From Fasciolopsis buskii (taxonomy: Eukaryota > Platyhelminthes > Trematoda > Plagiorchiida > Fasciolidae), in NCBI GenBank assembly GCA_008360955.1, contig LUCM01001596.1, forward strand, positions 61,200 through 125,199: a stretch of DNA of 64,000 nucleotides, written 5' to 3'. The notes beneath the pieces are model-generated. The model was not told the origin of the DNA. It ran no database searches and saw only the letters and a program-made list of their open reading frames with translations. Position numbers and translations under genes: made by a program. This document shows, one piece after another, positions 39,001-54,000 of the stretch; within the stretch, counting starts at the first letter, position 1; each line of letters opens with the position of its first letter.

Positions 39001-42000
39001 TGATGTTAACCTGATACAGAACTTGTTGGAATGGCAAAAAAAAATACCCGGAACAAAAAGAAATTACTTCTATCCACGGTGAGGGGTCAAAAGATTGAAT
39101 CAAGGGGTCAGTGTGTCCAATAAAACGAAAAAGATTTATGGTTTAGAATGCCGAATTCCGATTGGGGAACGGGGATTATTATTCTCTTTCTAAGTGGAAG
39201 AGAATAACAGAGTTAGTGAGACTGAAAGGCACAGTTGGACCTACCCCATGGAGCAGACCGATTAGACTGTGGCTACACAGAAATAGGTTCGGCCGATGAC
39301 AGTGAGGGTGTATGGAAATTCGAAAGAAGAGATTGTAGTGAGCAGCACTGTCCCCGATAAATACCGCTGATATCGTTGCAATTAATGGGAATGCAGTCGC
39401 TGAAGTAAGGCGGAATGAACGGAAAAAATTCCATAACTATCAGTTATTCCTGTATTCATATACCTTTTACGTACGGTGAACGAAGTACAGCTTCCCAGCC
39501 ACTGTTTTGTTTACCAAGCTTTTGTACGTAACTAATCGGAAGAAGTTCGTTATCTGTGGAGTTCTCAACAGTTATCACACATCCGCCCGTTAATGTTTCG
39601 TCAGTTAAAATCTCAAGAGGATATTTGCAAAAAGAAATCATATTGCGTAATGACCTTCACAGTATGTTCTTTCCCAAAGCCCCGAGTAAACGCAACGTTG
39701 ATAAAGGCAACTTATTTAGAGTTTTTCGCTGTAGATGTTCAAATGCGTAAATCGAAGGTGATTCCCAGTCAGAGATACCGTTGCTGCTGGTCGTTCACAA
39801 GAACACCTTTTTACAACACAAAACACTTTATTCCGCGATCAATTTGGCGATCCAATCGAACTAACAGCTAGTAGCCTAAAAAATCGCTTAGTTTCAGGGC
39901 AAGAAAAGTATGCATCCCACCAACACAGAAAAACTGCTGTCAGTTTTCAAGATTGGCTTAAATAGTTCTCATCGTATCCGAGGGTGAAGATATACAACAT
40001 CCATCCAAAACTTTACGAAAATTTCCATGGGGCACTTTATTACAAAATAACCATTGGAAAACATGAAGGAAGGTTTCAAGAATTGTATAAAGCAAGTTGG
40101 CTGAGGAGTGTTCAATCCGATACGCGCTAAAATGCATCGGAGAAAATAGGATGGAACGCTTGTGCGTGAACAAAAACCATAGATGGGAGCCTCATCGAAT
40201 CACTGGAAAAATAAACATTTCCCACTGTGGGATGAATCTTACATTACTGCCCCGGCTGAACTGAAGTTAGTCGAAATCCTGCACGCCATACCTAATTGTG
40301 TTGAATTTTGCCACACGAAAAGGTTCTAATTGACAAGGGGGACCCATACTCAGTTTATCAATTAGTTTGTTTCATCAACGCAGACAAAGAAGAATTACAC
40401 ATAGATAGCAGTATTCGCCCTCGTTCACACTGTCAAGGCATATTCGCCAAAATGAACTGACAATTTACTTATCCTCTTAAAACAAAATTTCCTTTCGTCC
40501 CAACCGTTGTCCACCAGTGAAGTTCATAAACACCATTTTGTCTGTGGATAGTCGTTTGTTGGGATGGTAAAACAGCTAGTGGAATCGATCGGTGAATATA
40601 TTTCTTTTGCTTATCCAACAGCGCTATTTAGCATTTCTTTTAAATTGATATTTATGTCACCAGAGAATGGATCGAATTCTGTAGAATGTCAGTTTCGAGT
40701 CTCTCATTTCGAACGTTATACTACTGATATTGTACTGTTATCGGGGGGAGGGGTATGGGGGTTGTTTTGAGTCTAAAAAAAGAATCCATCGTTAAGAGAT
40801 ACGTACTGAACGGATGAATGCAATCGTTGCTCCCTGCAAAGCTGTGAATGTTCTTTCGGGTAATTCGCCAATATTGACAAGGGTTTGCATGTTGATGAAC
40901 AGAATGCTTGTGACACTGGTGTCATTTCATTCCTATGTGAATAAAAATGCATACCGACTGACCAGTGAGAGGAGACTGAGCAGGAAATGACAAATCTTTT
41001 GAGATATTTGACAAATGAAATATAAGTCACTCAGCGATCTTCATGACCTTTGATGTTATGCACACGTGTTGATGAAACGGATGAGATAGGCATTGCAGGT
41101 TAGGGGGTCGCATATGGGTAACCTCAACTTAGAACTGAGTAAAAAGTGTGAATTTTTACGTCAACTACCAATGGCGCAGTTCCAGTTTACTTTCCATTTC
41201 TGTCGGCACTCGGCACCGTGTAAAAGTCGAAATCTATGGATTATCTTATTTTCTCACCTTTCCAAGAATGAAAACGTCTGTCGCGTAGATGATCGGGTCA
41301 TTAATCATGTGTTACTTTGATCTCCGTACCTTTAAAATTGTTCGCACTGGGTCCAGTCGCATACTGGCGAATGGGCAGTGTCAATGATGGCCGTTAACAA
41401 GTCGAGCAAATCGATAGTAACAATGTTTCCTAGCCGAACTTCGAAGCTTCAAGATGCGTCATTTCTCAGGTGATCCAAAACGTCAAAAAACTGAATTGAT
41501 TGTGCCGTTTGATGTCAGTTATCGAGTGTGATATACAACAATGCCATTTAACCGAACAGTTAAGCTGGAAAATTTGCAATTACCCAATACGGTTCAGTTG
41601 CTACACTGTAAGAAAACAAAATTTAAAAATCGGTCACTATATCCGTGTGTTTTCATTAGTCGTTAAAAACACCAAGATCGGGCTAATAGCGGCGCACTAT
41701 GGGAGTTCAGATTTCGTGATATGGACCCAGTTCGCAAAGAATTTTTCTAATGATTCATTCAACACTTTTGAAAGGCGCAGTTCAAAGGAGTCATCCAACC
41801 AAAGTAATAATCTTTAAGTAGCCAATGAACTTCCGAACGCTCTCAACATTCCTAAGGGCAGCTCCTCAGGCTGAGCCGTTTGTTTTCTAAAGTCAAGTCC
41901 AAGATATTATCATTTGATTAGTGTCAAAATCAAATTCACGGCGGGATGACGCACAGGTGGTACAAATGATCGGGTTATTGCATCCACAAGTTGGAAACTG

Positions 42001-45000
42001 CCGTTCCCTAATCTGTTTATTGTGACTAAAATCAGCATCATTCTAATTTCATAAGCCAATCTAACCTGGAATACCAAGTTCCTTCTTCACTAGTGAGCGA
42101 TACGGTAATACTGTTGCACAAATGATTCACTGAGGTCACTGATTAGCAATAATATTTAATGGAATGAGTTACACCCGGTTTCCTCTTATCCGGAGTGAAT
42201 GAGAGTGAGCTGAATCACGGGCACATAGGCTATCAGGACCACATTCTGGCAAGGCTCTGATGCTCTACGATGAATAGTCTGGCCACGAAAAACACATCCA
42301 CCGAAATGATTTGCTGCCAATTTTTTTTCCTTTGCTGTATCCCACGATTTTCCTAAGCCCCAAGTAGCCAGTGTTCGTGACAATCTGATCACTATTAATA
42401 GGCATCTGATTGATTTTTTGATTTTCTTACCGAAAGGACTGCAATTTCTGTCTGGATATTATCAGACTAAATTTACGGATTGGAATCTTAGCTGGATTGC
42501 TAGGATTGAATATGCTTGGTTAGTTCATTTGTGTAAGGGTATTGTTATCGGTTTGTTAAGAAAACCTTTCAAAAAGAAGAAATTGCCGTAAAAATTAAAC
42601 ATCTACATTCTGATATTGGTTTTGATGATAGGTGAGAAACCGCTTGGGAAGTTTTGCTTCCGACCCACAGACTATATTAATTTCAACAAAACACATGCAA
42701 AAACGACATAGCCAGCAGAGTGTAAAATCTTCACATATTTGATGTCATCAAGTGAAAAACGTTGCGCAAATCCAAAGACCACTTTTTAGTTAATATCATA
42801 ATTAGGATGAGTAGACTTCAGTTACTTTCAAATAGCAAACAATTTTTTGAAAATCTCGTACAGAAACGTGGATAAATACTAAATTTTTGAATGCCTGGCC
42901 GTTTGATTTGTTTTTCACTAGGTTTTATTTATTGTTGCAATCATACTGTTTGACTAACTTTCTCAAAAAAGTGAGGGGTGGAAAGTCAGCTGTTTACTGA
43001 GACACTCATTCACGTGACTTAAACAAAATTCTGATAAAGTTGCCGACAGGAGGATTGGAAAAACTCAAATTTTGCACTGATCAGGCAGATTTTCAGTTGC
43101 AACTCAGGATTTTTTCACGATGAAATTAGTCAAAATAATTCGGCCTGTCTAAACACGGTGAAGGTGAGCCATTGTTCGATCATTTGCTGTAAAAACGGCG
43201 GCGGTTTGCAAATTAATCCTTAAAATTACACCCTCACTTGCTTTGCAATAGCAAAAGGCAAACGTGAGCTGATGTTCTAAAAATATCCATATGCTTCCGA
43301 CGCGATGCACATATCCCTTATGTGTCATCCATTGTTCAAATATTAAAAATCCGAGCGGTTTTACTACAGTTTCATTCGACTGGGAGATTTTTCAGTATAG
43401 CTAAACACCATCGGCTTTGACCATAAGCACTGAGATTTGAGAGTCAGGTTGGAATAAGTTCTGATAAACGACCGTCACATGTGATATCCTCACAGGAGTA
43501 GCTCGGTTGTCATTTGGTACCTTTTCAGCTTATCGATCTAAAGCGAAGCGTTCTAACATTGTTCTTCCTTGTCAAATGGTCGTTTTTATTTTGGCTTAGT
43601 GAATGTGGGTTGAGCAATTCTGAAACCATCTTGTCTGTTATCTCTTCTCGACAAGTGACTTCCCTCTTGTTTCTAGGAATACCGTAAAAAGTGAAAAAGT
43701 AGTTCACCAAATGGATGTCAATAGGAAATTTTTCAATGCTAACAATAAAATTACAAAGAATACTTCAAATTTACGAATCAACATTTAAATTTCCTCTTAA
43801 TCCAAATAAACTAACGAAACAAATAGTCTGTTTCATATTGAGTGAATCTCAAAAAATAGCTTGCTATCTGTACGAAAAGGGGGGAACTGACCAAAAGTGA
43901 ACTTCCACCAAGAATGTAGAAATCCTCATCATCCCTCGGTCGGACTTGCTTTCCCGACACATTCAAGTTGTCCAAACCGAGAACACTGGCTAAAACCATT
44001 CTGGCCAGTTCTGTTTGACGTAAGCTGATCTCCGAATCCTTGTCAATGGCCAATTCGGTTGAATTTGATAGGTGCGCACGTCCAAGTTGATCTGCACATG
44101 TCTCTGTTGGCGAGATTAAATAGTGCGAATTGCAATCCATCCTGGTTGATATTTGTGCACGGGTAATACTGTTCTCATAGAATGCTCGCAATCGCTGTTT
44201 GTCAATTTTGCCGCTGGTCGACATGACCGGAATGTGGTTGATCTTCGATCAGTCCAGTGTTATTCGGAGGCGAGAGTAAAGGCAACAGTGAAACTTGATC
44301 AGCATAGAAGATTTGGTGTAAGTGTGAATGCAGATATTAGGAGCAATCAATAAATTCGCCACTGCATTTAGCCGCCGGTTAAGTAACCGGTGATCAAGTA
44401 GCCCAGCTTTACATCACCGCGGAAATTCTTGTATCGACTTCAGAGAAGTCATCTCTCACGGAACAATTAGGACTAATTTATTTTTGGGGCTCTAGTTCTT
44501 TCACCATCCATTTGAGTCGCGTTTAAGCCAGACGGTTAGGCACCAATAACGATTCCATCCAACGGAGAAACAACTATATTTTCTGATCCCCCTCTGTGGG
44601 ACATGCAGGTCAGCGCGAATGAGTCAAACAAGGAGACTACGCCGCCACATGGGTGTGTGCCTGTCAAAACTGGACTCAGTACTAAAACTTGGCCACAATC
44701 CTTATTGGTTATTTTTATTTTTACAATAGCATAAAGATTCAGTAAAAAATTAAAAGTCGTGATTCTCCTACTATTTTGTAGCCGCTGACCAGACTATGCA
44801 GTGTTTCCGACGACTTCAAGGGTGTGTCGAATCGGATCACCTACAACATGCAATGACACTTGTATCGTAGACGTCTGAAGGACTTCCAAGTTCATCTTTT
44901 GGAGGGCCAGTAATTCGGTCCCCAAGGCTCGACTTGTATCGATCTTACGTGGGCGAAACAACAGAGTGGATTTTATTACGATGGTCGCTTACTCTGGTTT

Positions 45001-48000
45001 GCAAAAAGCGGAACAGCAAACGGAAAAGTGTTCCGAAGTTTCAGTACAACTGAATTTGTTACACAAGAAGAACCCCGCTGATATTGCAGAAAAGTGATAA
45101 ATATTTGACGGTTTTCGATAAAACCAACATAAATAGCAGTACGTTTTTTTCAGTTTGCTTCCAGTTGGCGGTTGGTTGTTTAGGTATCAATTACTGTCAT
45201 CGCATTTGTTTCTCGCCCGATGAAAACGACTAGGATCTTGTTTCGACTGCCATTCTCGATTTACCCACTTCAGTGTTCATTTTGCGAGATCCTATGTAAA
45301 CGATAAGACTTTTGGTCTATCACTTTTTCTGTTAGCAACGCATATTATGGAGTGAACGTTATTGAAAAAACTATCCCCGTAATTCGGTTAAGAACCTTAG
45401 ATCCTGCCGATCGATTTAAGATAAAAGTACCCTAGTAGTCCATTATGAAAAATAGGTAGCACTTTCAAATGCCACGCAAAGCACATGCATATGATTGTTT
45501 ACTCACAAAACTTATGGCTAATATAAATTTCGCTCACATATATGACAAAAATGCACAAAGTAAGCAATCGGAAGAGCGGAATTCTAATTAGTTCCTTACA
45601 TGAACAAAAATTGGTCGAATGTAAACCGGTAAGTAGTTGGCTATGACCGCAGAGAGTTCGGCTGGTGATGGGCCCTGTAGATCCGGTTTGCCATTTTCAC
45701 AATCGATTTCAATCAGACTGAGATCAATTGCCTGTGCGGGGTCTCGGGATATTCCGAAGGTTGCGATTGTTTTACTGGATGGCAACAACTGCGGCTCCTC
45801 TGACGTGTAAAAGCATACGAGTCTTTTGATTTTGCTGACCGGATGGCGAATGGGTAGGGTCACGGTTTGTCGGATTCTCGGCAGTTTTAGCTCTGTTGCC
45901 GACATCTGATGTGGGGTTTGTGCGCATGATTGCTTCAGTTGATCAATGAGACGATCCACGTCACCAGCGAGAAAGCCGACAGCGTTTATCTTAACCAGCT
46001 CGTCAGATCTTCCACATATGTAAACTAAGCCATCTTTTGGGCATATGAATCCCAAATCTCCCGGAAAGTTGATGGACGGTGAATGCGATTGCTCACAACA
46101 GTTACCATTCAGTTCTTGATCCTTGTTGCTCGCATTACCACCGTCATCGCTAGCTAAATCGATTAGCTTTGGAGAGTTTTCAAATGCAGGTAGTCCGGTC
46201 ACTGCAATCTCACCGACGCAGCCTTTCTCACAGACCCCATACCCTTCAGCTTCCCAGTCGATTAGGTTCCTATCTCCATCGCCTATTATTGATAAGTTTG
46301 GGATATGGGTCGGATCCGTGTTCTCGGAAACAACCATTGTGAGACTGCCACTATTATGGCGTTGTCCAGAATCACCGTCTCCGTTGTCAGTTGCTCGCCT
46401 GCGTACAATGTAGATTGTTGTATTTGTAATGGGTTTTCCAACCGCCACGAACGGTGCACCTTCAAGCAAGCTTTCCGCTTGGTCTGTAGCATCCACATGC
46501 CTGGTAGCCTCGAAGACATCGCGCTCGCCGTGGAACACCGCGGCCGTTATATCACCGGCCAATTCCGTCGTACCATAGAAGTTGAGCAACCGAATTGGAT
46601 TTTCCGTGAAAAGCTGAAAGAATTCATGTGCCAATTTGGGGAGCAAAATATCTCCACTCACAACCACCGTTCGTAGTGTGCGGAATTCCCGTGCCCGTTC
46701 TATGGTAGGAATCAAACGGAATTGATTCATCCATATACTCAACTGCACGGGGACTGTGGTAATCCGTGTAATTCGAAACACCTCAACCAGTTTGGCCAAA
46801 ATATGCACATCCGAAACACATGCTTCACTGGCAAATTCGAAACCGCCGGGTACAATGATCGGGATCCCGTTGAATAGCGCACTAAACATCTCGGTAAACG
46901 CATCCACAAACACACATGCTGTACTGGCCAAACTTGCCTCGTTCGTTCGTACCCTGGGTTGAAACGGGCGATAAATCCATTGTTTTTCAGAATCCCATTC
47001 CACATTAGTACTCCATTGCCAGAAAAGTCGATTATACAGCTGAGTTTGACGAAGTCTGACCATCTTCTGTCCAGAAGTAGAACTGAGTAAAAAGAAAGTA
47101 AAAATTCACCTTTATTTCATCAGCAAATTTATTAGTGATCTAAGTCACAACTTGACACAAATATTCGGGAAATTATGTTCTGTCTGGTTACAATAACGGG
47201 TTCACATGCGCGGGAAATTATTTTCTATCGTTCACAAAGCATTATGCATTTAAAATGTTAATACCTGCGTAATCCCTCGGTTCTCTGCTATCGTTCATGC
47301 GCATCAGCTGCCAAGACGACGCGCACGGTTTTTCAGTTAGCAATTTCGGTCTTGATCCGTTTAACGCAAAAAACTACAGACTTTTGCAAGATACTCTCAA
47401 ACGATTTTACATCGCCTTATTCGTGAGTTTCCGAATTACGTGCCAGTCCAAAAGAGGATGCCTAACTTTTCTACCCGTTACCTACGTTTACCTAAAAACA
47501 AAACTATAGTTTTTTTTAAGTAGAATTGTCATAGATCTGACGCGATATCTCCCTGTTGGAACTTATGGGTTAGTTGATCTTTTTCGAATATAGCTGACTC
47601 ATTACTAGAGGCAACTAGCTGCGTAGTGTTTCTATAGTTTCAATGGTAAGTCGAACTTGTTATAGCTTTCGCAGCTTTTCTCCTGAATCCCAAGAGTCAG
47701 TTTGATCCCAAAATTATTACTACCACTCAGTTTTCCACTAAAATAAACACTTCCTGATAAATGTCGAAGTATCAAGTAATAAATGTTTTATCCACAAGAG
47801 GACCAAAGCAACGCGGAATCACACGATTCAGTGTACAGTTTTCGCCTATCATCCGAAATCCGAACTAGGGTATTCCCTCGTCAAACAGCTGTCGTCATGC
47901 GTGAGTCGCGCTCGGCTACACATTTTTTCAATATCTTTCAAATCTCTGTTTGCAAAAGGGTGCGAATAGAAAGCGGAATGAGGCATGACTCCGAAGAAAC

Positions 48001-51000
48001 GTTATATCACCAAAGAAACTTCGTAAGTGAGATCCAAAATTTGGGACAGAATATCGCAAGAAATCTCAGTGGTTCAGAGCCAGCGATCCTTAGAGGCTGG
48101 ACAGCAGTATCGTGGAACATGATGGTGAAAACTAGACCGAGCAACAGTGGAGACTTTCTAACTCTTCGAATGTAAATGGTGGACAATCAGATGCCACTAA
48201 TACAGGCTCCCCAGCGATGTCTTAAGATCAGTTGATTTGTAGACTGTCTTACGAATCATTACGTAGACATATAGATGTAATCGCTTAAAAACCATTGGCC
48301 TCATTTGTTGTGATGGATACTTCGAATTATTCCAGTCGAGTAGTGCCGTGCATTGGAAATCCTCTGTTCTGTTCTCCGAAAATCAAACTTGTTTTGGTTA
48401 ATTACTCTTCGCAGACCTACACAGTTACACTTTTGTGTTCAAACCATAGCAGAATGCTTGATCAACTGGCAGTCGTAAATAAGCAAGAAGTTTGAAAAAA
48501 CTAAATATCAACTAGGAAAAATAAAGGAACACACGAAGACAATCAGTCTCTCGGCAGATAATTTCAGACTTTGGCTTCCAACGTCTCCTTGTGAGTAACG
48601 TGCCTCATCGTGATATAGATGAAAAGGTGTACTAGAAAATAAAAAGGACGAAGAAACTTCCGGAATCAAATTCCATCATGATATAAACCGAACATTTGAC
48701 AGTGTTAAAATGGCACTTTACCAATATTAGGTGTAAACAAGAATCAGTAAATGCTGAATAATGTTTAAGGTTTTGTGTAATGCATTGAAAAAAGCCTAAG
48801 CTAATACCTCATGGCGACAAATCGGCTTTTCTGACGAATCGGGAATCAGTATGATAGAGCTTCTCCTTGGGGAACAAAGGTTGATATTTTAAGACCACAT
48901 GCCTATCCCATGTAGTTTTGTTTACGTAATGTTTTCTTTGTAACCAGAACGGGGAGTTATTTACATGTCATCGACGAAAGCTTCAGAAAATAGAGGTGAA
49001 ATCTTTTTAAGGGATCATCTCAAGCTTATGCTACATTTCGTCTTGAACATTTAGCTACTTACGAAATTGCCAGTTGCCGTTGATGTTGCACACAGAACCC
49101 GGACGTTTTGGACTTCCGTCTAACGTGGATGTTGTGCCAGTCAGCAAAAAGCAGAGTCTGCTAATTACTGGTCACTAAACTAAACACCGCAACATTCTTC
49201 CCCGGGCAAAATTCAAAATGAACAGCAGACGAATCTGTTTCCTACCGTGAAAATTACCCATAAAGGCTTGTAATTTTCGTGTCCCGCACATCGTTACCCG
49301 AAGTTTACAGCCGATATTACTTTCTACAAGCATTAGACAGAATGTTGGATGCAAAACTGTTGTCCGTTTGGCGTCTGAATTCCGGAATTTCGGAGAGCTC
49401 CACAAGGGTAAAACCGGTACCGATAAGAAACATCAAAGTCTGGACCAACTGTGACCAAGCAAACGAATAGCTAGAGAATTTTTGGAATACAATCGTTTGA
49501 CAAAATTTCGACAGACAAACTCCGGTGGTACCATGTAGTCAAATTATTAGTTCTATGATTCTATAATACTAGCATAAATCTTCTGTGGTATTAGCCATTC
49601 ATCGGAGGTTGGGCGAATTTGATGATCACATTCGGCAGATTTTGTTTGGGTAAACTTTCTTGATTTTCTTCTAGAGATTTTGACCGACAGAAGATTTCTC
49701 CGCTGGGTTTCCTCCACCAGTAGTCACTGAATGCCATTCATCTGTTAACCTTTTTGTCAAAACTCTTACATTTCTAGTCGCTTTAGCCTAATCACTTTGC
49801 ACGAATATGTATAGTTGTGCCTTTCGTCATATTTCATTTACTCTATCCTCCGATGACACATTTTGCGATGTCTTTGCTCAGTGGTTTGTTTTCAACCACT
49901 CATTTGAGAGAAAATGGCAAACTTAAAATTCCACAACTTCTTGTGAGGCCACTTTCTTCTACCAGATTTCTTGGATTCATTAATTGGAAAAAGGTTGTGA
50001 GAGTGATCTATTGACTGACCTAAGGTCGCGGAAAATTGTGTGTTCAGGTGTTGAAAGGGACACTGGTTGTTTTGAGAAAATCAGTCTTCTCATGCATCTG
50101 ACCAGTAGTATATCAAACGTATTGCAAACGCTGGAAAGCACTGGACTTTTTCTCTCAACGTCCTCGTATAGCACCGTTGGCCAGCGTCACTTGCCCCAAT
50201 CTTGTTAGTATCCTAGTAGAAACTCAATGGAGTGTTCCATAGCAAACGTATGATCTTAAGGTATTTTCAATGGATAGATCAAAATTGAGGCCTTTCAGTA
50301 GAATATTTCTCCAATTACCTCGCCTTAAAAAACTGGTATTTGTGCTAGCTAATATAGCATATTTTGGGAAACATGCTATTTGACAACAATCTCCTTATTC
50401 TACTTCACTTTTATCGCATGTGGTCCAGGTTACTACCTTAACTTGCATAAAAGTACAAATTTTATGAAACGATGTGATACTAAAATGTATCGAAAATAAT
50501 GGACTAATGCTTTAATGGATGACTAGATAGCATCTAATGCTCACCTGCCAGATGTAAACAGGACAATCACAACCGGATTGATTGCATCCGGGAACAAGCA
50601 CACCGTTCGTGAAATACCGAATTCTGATCCGGGACTACTGGTTTGCTCATTTTTCGATTTACTTGTTCCGTTTGAGTAGACCAAACGCTTCTGACTGCGA
50701 CTGATTAGATCCTCCCACACGACAGTTGGAATTTTCCGAAACGCGTCCCGTAATGACTCGACTTTTCTTGCAAAAAATGCTTCACCTTGTTCTCTCACAT
50801 TGTGTGTTTGATCACCCAGTACTGCGGTCTCATTGAACAAGCTCTCATGGTAGTCGCGAGCCACAATTACCATGACAGATGGGATTATTTCAAGGATTTG
50901 GAGAATGCGGCCGACTGAGAGTTGCCGATCCAGTGGCAAGCAAGCCAAATGAAGTTTCATACATGCCAGCTAACAAAAATGCGGAGGAAAGACAGAGACG

Positions 51001-54000
51001 GGGGGAGAGAGAGAGAGTGAGTGAGATAAAGAATAACTTGCCATGAATCTTTTTTACACCATTTTCTTGATGGAAAACCTATTCACCTTAGTGTATACCC
51101 CAATGATTATTTTAATTTGTCAGCCTATCCTAGGCACAAATACGAACCAGCTGTTCTTGCCGCGGCAAAACCCAAAGGCAGACAACTTTTGGGAGACGAA
51201 TGTCCCGTAGAAAAATCTGTCCGCGATTATTCTCATAAAATAGAAGCCACGGTGACATATTCCGTACGAATATAAGATTTTATTTAGGATTTCAGTTTAA
51301 ACTTATGTGGTGTTTCGCGGGTTCACAAATATTTTATTTTCTAAATGTATGACTTGAACCAGAGTAAAATTTCAGATTTAAAGTGACAAAAAGTTGACGC
51401 ATAAAAATCAACTGTTGAGAACATCCGTTTGAGGCATCGAACTGACAGATAGGCGTATTTTTGGAACTGCTTATCTGGCCCACTCAAATGCTACAATTCG
51501 TCAAACAACGTACGGGTAAGCCTTGGGCAATGATTAACCGATTACCTTTTCAGGTTGCTCTTATGCCATTTCTGTCCGTATCTGAGGGCGAAAAACATTT
51601 TTGCACTAACCATGTCTATGGCTTGATGTTTGGCCAGCTTTGTTAAAGACTCCTGACTGGCACCTTGTCGGAGTACGGAAAAGAAATGTCCAGAGAGAAA
51701 ACGACCGGTTTACGGGGGACTAGCATCCGATTTCACTATATTTTTCTGTTGTATCTTTTGAAATAAGGATAAAATGAAACTTCTTAGCACTATTTGACTG
51801 CTAGTGGTACCGAAGTAATGTATACAGATAAAAATCACCTGTACTTATCGTTTCCTTCCAGTTTTCTTCATATCCTACCAAGGGTAGTTATGGAAAATGC
51901 CACATTCTAATAGATTTAGAGTATCGAAAGAAATGTAGCATATACCAATGCATTGCTGACCTTTTCAGGAAGGATATTTTTCAATGGGTCTAAGAAAGCG
52001 GTTTTATAAAGCACTGTTTTGCTCTCCTATCGGACGGTGTCAGTCTTATTCAATTAACTAGTATCATATAGACCGACTCTAATTAAACTGACAGAATCGT
52101 GACACTTCGATATCATCTCCATGGATTTGACTGTTCCCAACGCTGGTCACTTCCTTCGTCGACAGTTCCTAAGTTCCTTCGACATCCTCACTCTCAAAAC
52201 CAGTACACCTTGCAGAATCAGTAATGATGGAAATAAAAGAACAGGACGAAGGATTGTTGTGCTCTTTATCACTAACGGGTATCGTTCACTGCGACTACAC
52301 TAACAGTTTCTCACACAGGAGATCAGAGCAGCATTGTCTTATTTGCAAACGCCTGCGATGGTCAGGCGGATAAGGCCGTGGCGTCTAAACATGAAGGTCG
52401 GTGATTCGAATCCCCCCAACGCCCGTCAACATCTCCGTTTGGCTGCCCACTGATGGCCACAGTACCCTTCCAGAAAAATGGTGTGCATTATTGTTTCATC
52501 CTTAAAGAAAATAAAAATAAAAATATCAGTTTTATCAGGCAAACCTATTATCCGTGAACTAAAATGGTAAGTAAACATTACTAATTCTTTGGACTGATAT
52601 TTCTTTCTCAACGAAGTACGGAAAATCCAATCCGGACATACTTGGTCCAGTTGACGACTTCCAGACAGGAGAGATATCACTCCCAACTGGAGAAGCATAC
52701 AAGGTTTGCAATTTTTTAAATGTTTTCTCTGACAGAGTGAAATCTGTTCCCAATGAATATTCTTTACCTTAATTGACTAAAGGTAGCTCAGTCTAACTTT
52801 CACAACCAATCAGATTGTGTTGGCATGGTAGGACTTTGATTACTACCTTAGGGTGAAAAAAACGAATGGTAGTGGGTAAAATAACATGAAGCGGTAAATG
52901 AAAGAATTCAACGAACAAAAAAAATGTTAAAGTGGTATTGGCTATAGGGTTTAGTCACATTGCCTAGCATAATTAGCCACCTGATTGAAGGGCCGTGTCT
53001 GTAGCATAAAACTGGATCCACCAACCCCAGTTCACGAGTGGAGGTTGTGTGCCTTTCTAACACATCCAGGAACCGACAGTTTCGGAGCGTCTCCCAACCA
53101 CAGAACAAAATAAACTCGAAACAGTCAACACATCCGGATGCACAACAAAAATCCGAGATATTTTAATATCAAACTCTTAGCCTTTTCCAAAGCTTCCTGT
53201 CCATATCTCAGTGCTCGACCAGCTAATGTTATCATTTCGGACAAAAGTTTCTAGGTTCATATTCCCGTATACACCGTAGACACTGGTGCTCAGCCCCGAA
53301 TGATCTTTGCTCATCGTTAATTCACCTGCTGCTAAGTCTCAACGAATAAAGTGACTACAATAAAAACCTTAAAATTCTGTGTTACACAAGCGATACCGAA
53401 TTTTTCTATAATCTAGTTCTTATATCCTGAGTGTGATTAACGTGAAATTAAAACCAATTTCAAGATGTAGGTTGAGATACGTGCCACAAATCTCAATGCT
53501 TGTGCATAAAGTAAATGACCATTCGAATGTGGCTTCATGTAGCGGGCAAAATAATGCTTCCCGTGCTGTCTAGATGCATAAATGGTTTGACAGAAATCTG
53601 CTGACCACCCACGAGGAAGGTTTGAGTATTACTGCTATTTATTTTCCCTAAAGATGTAGTCAGTGATACTGCCTATCGAAACATCTGGCTAGTAATTGAA
53701 ATGTCCTAAGGTTGGAAATGATTAATCGACTGAAAGACCAGAAACTGACGGAAAATTGTCATCCCCAAGATAAAGTGCCCATTGGTGTTGATTTTTGCAA
53801 AAATAACGTTTTTTGGTGGAAACGGTCGGTGCCAAAACTGGAAAGAATTCCAAACATTTTTAGTTTTTCTAAAATAACACGCGATTGTTATTTGACTAGT
53901 TTGGTTTGCGTCTGGAAAATGGTGGTATTTTGCGAATTAGCACCAAAAATTACTATATTAATAATTCTCGTCAGTAAGTTGCTATGTCTAACTTGTAGAC

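Larger units (their letters stand above)
28768..39463 (-). other. Synthetase intron 5, repeat-rich
   Basis: This 10.7-kb intron separates the carrier domain from the aaNAT-like domain. It is the main site of insertions in the gene: an RT scrap near 32.2 kb, two 227-bp inverted repeat copies, two tRNA-like elements, a (CTA)n run near 34.46 kb and a possible signal-peptide exon near 35.3 kb. If the 39.5-kb exon is wrong, the intron would extend to 43891. Confidence 0.6.

Noticed and set aside
39958..40173. Minus-strand open frame (YRIEH, LLYTILETFLHVF) as the second half of the carrier domain
   Set aside because: It resembles a carrier helix, but its only good acceptor (TTTTAG) needs phase 2 from an exon that ends in phase 0. 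The 39464-39611 candidate fits phase on both sides.
46305..46676. Plus-strand open frame of 123 codons, and others over 45.6-47.1 kb
   Set aside because: These are shadows of the adenylation exon on the opposite strand.
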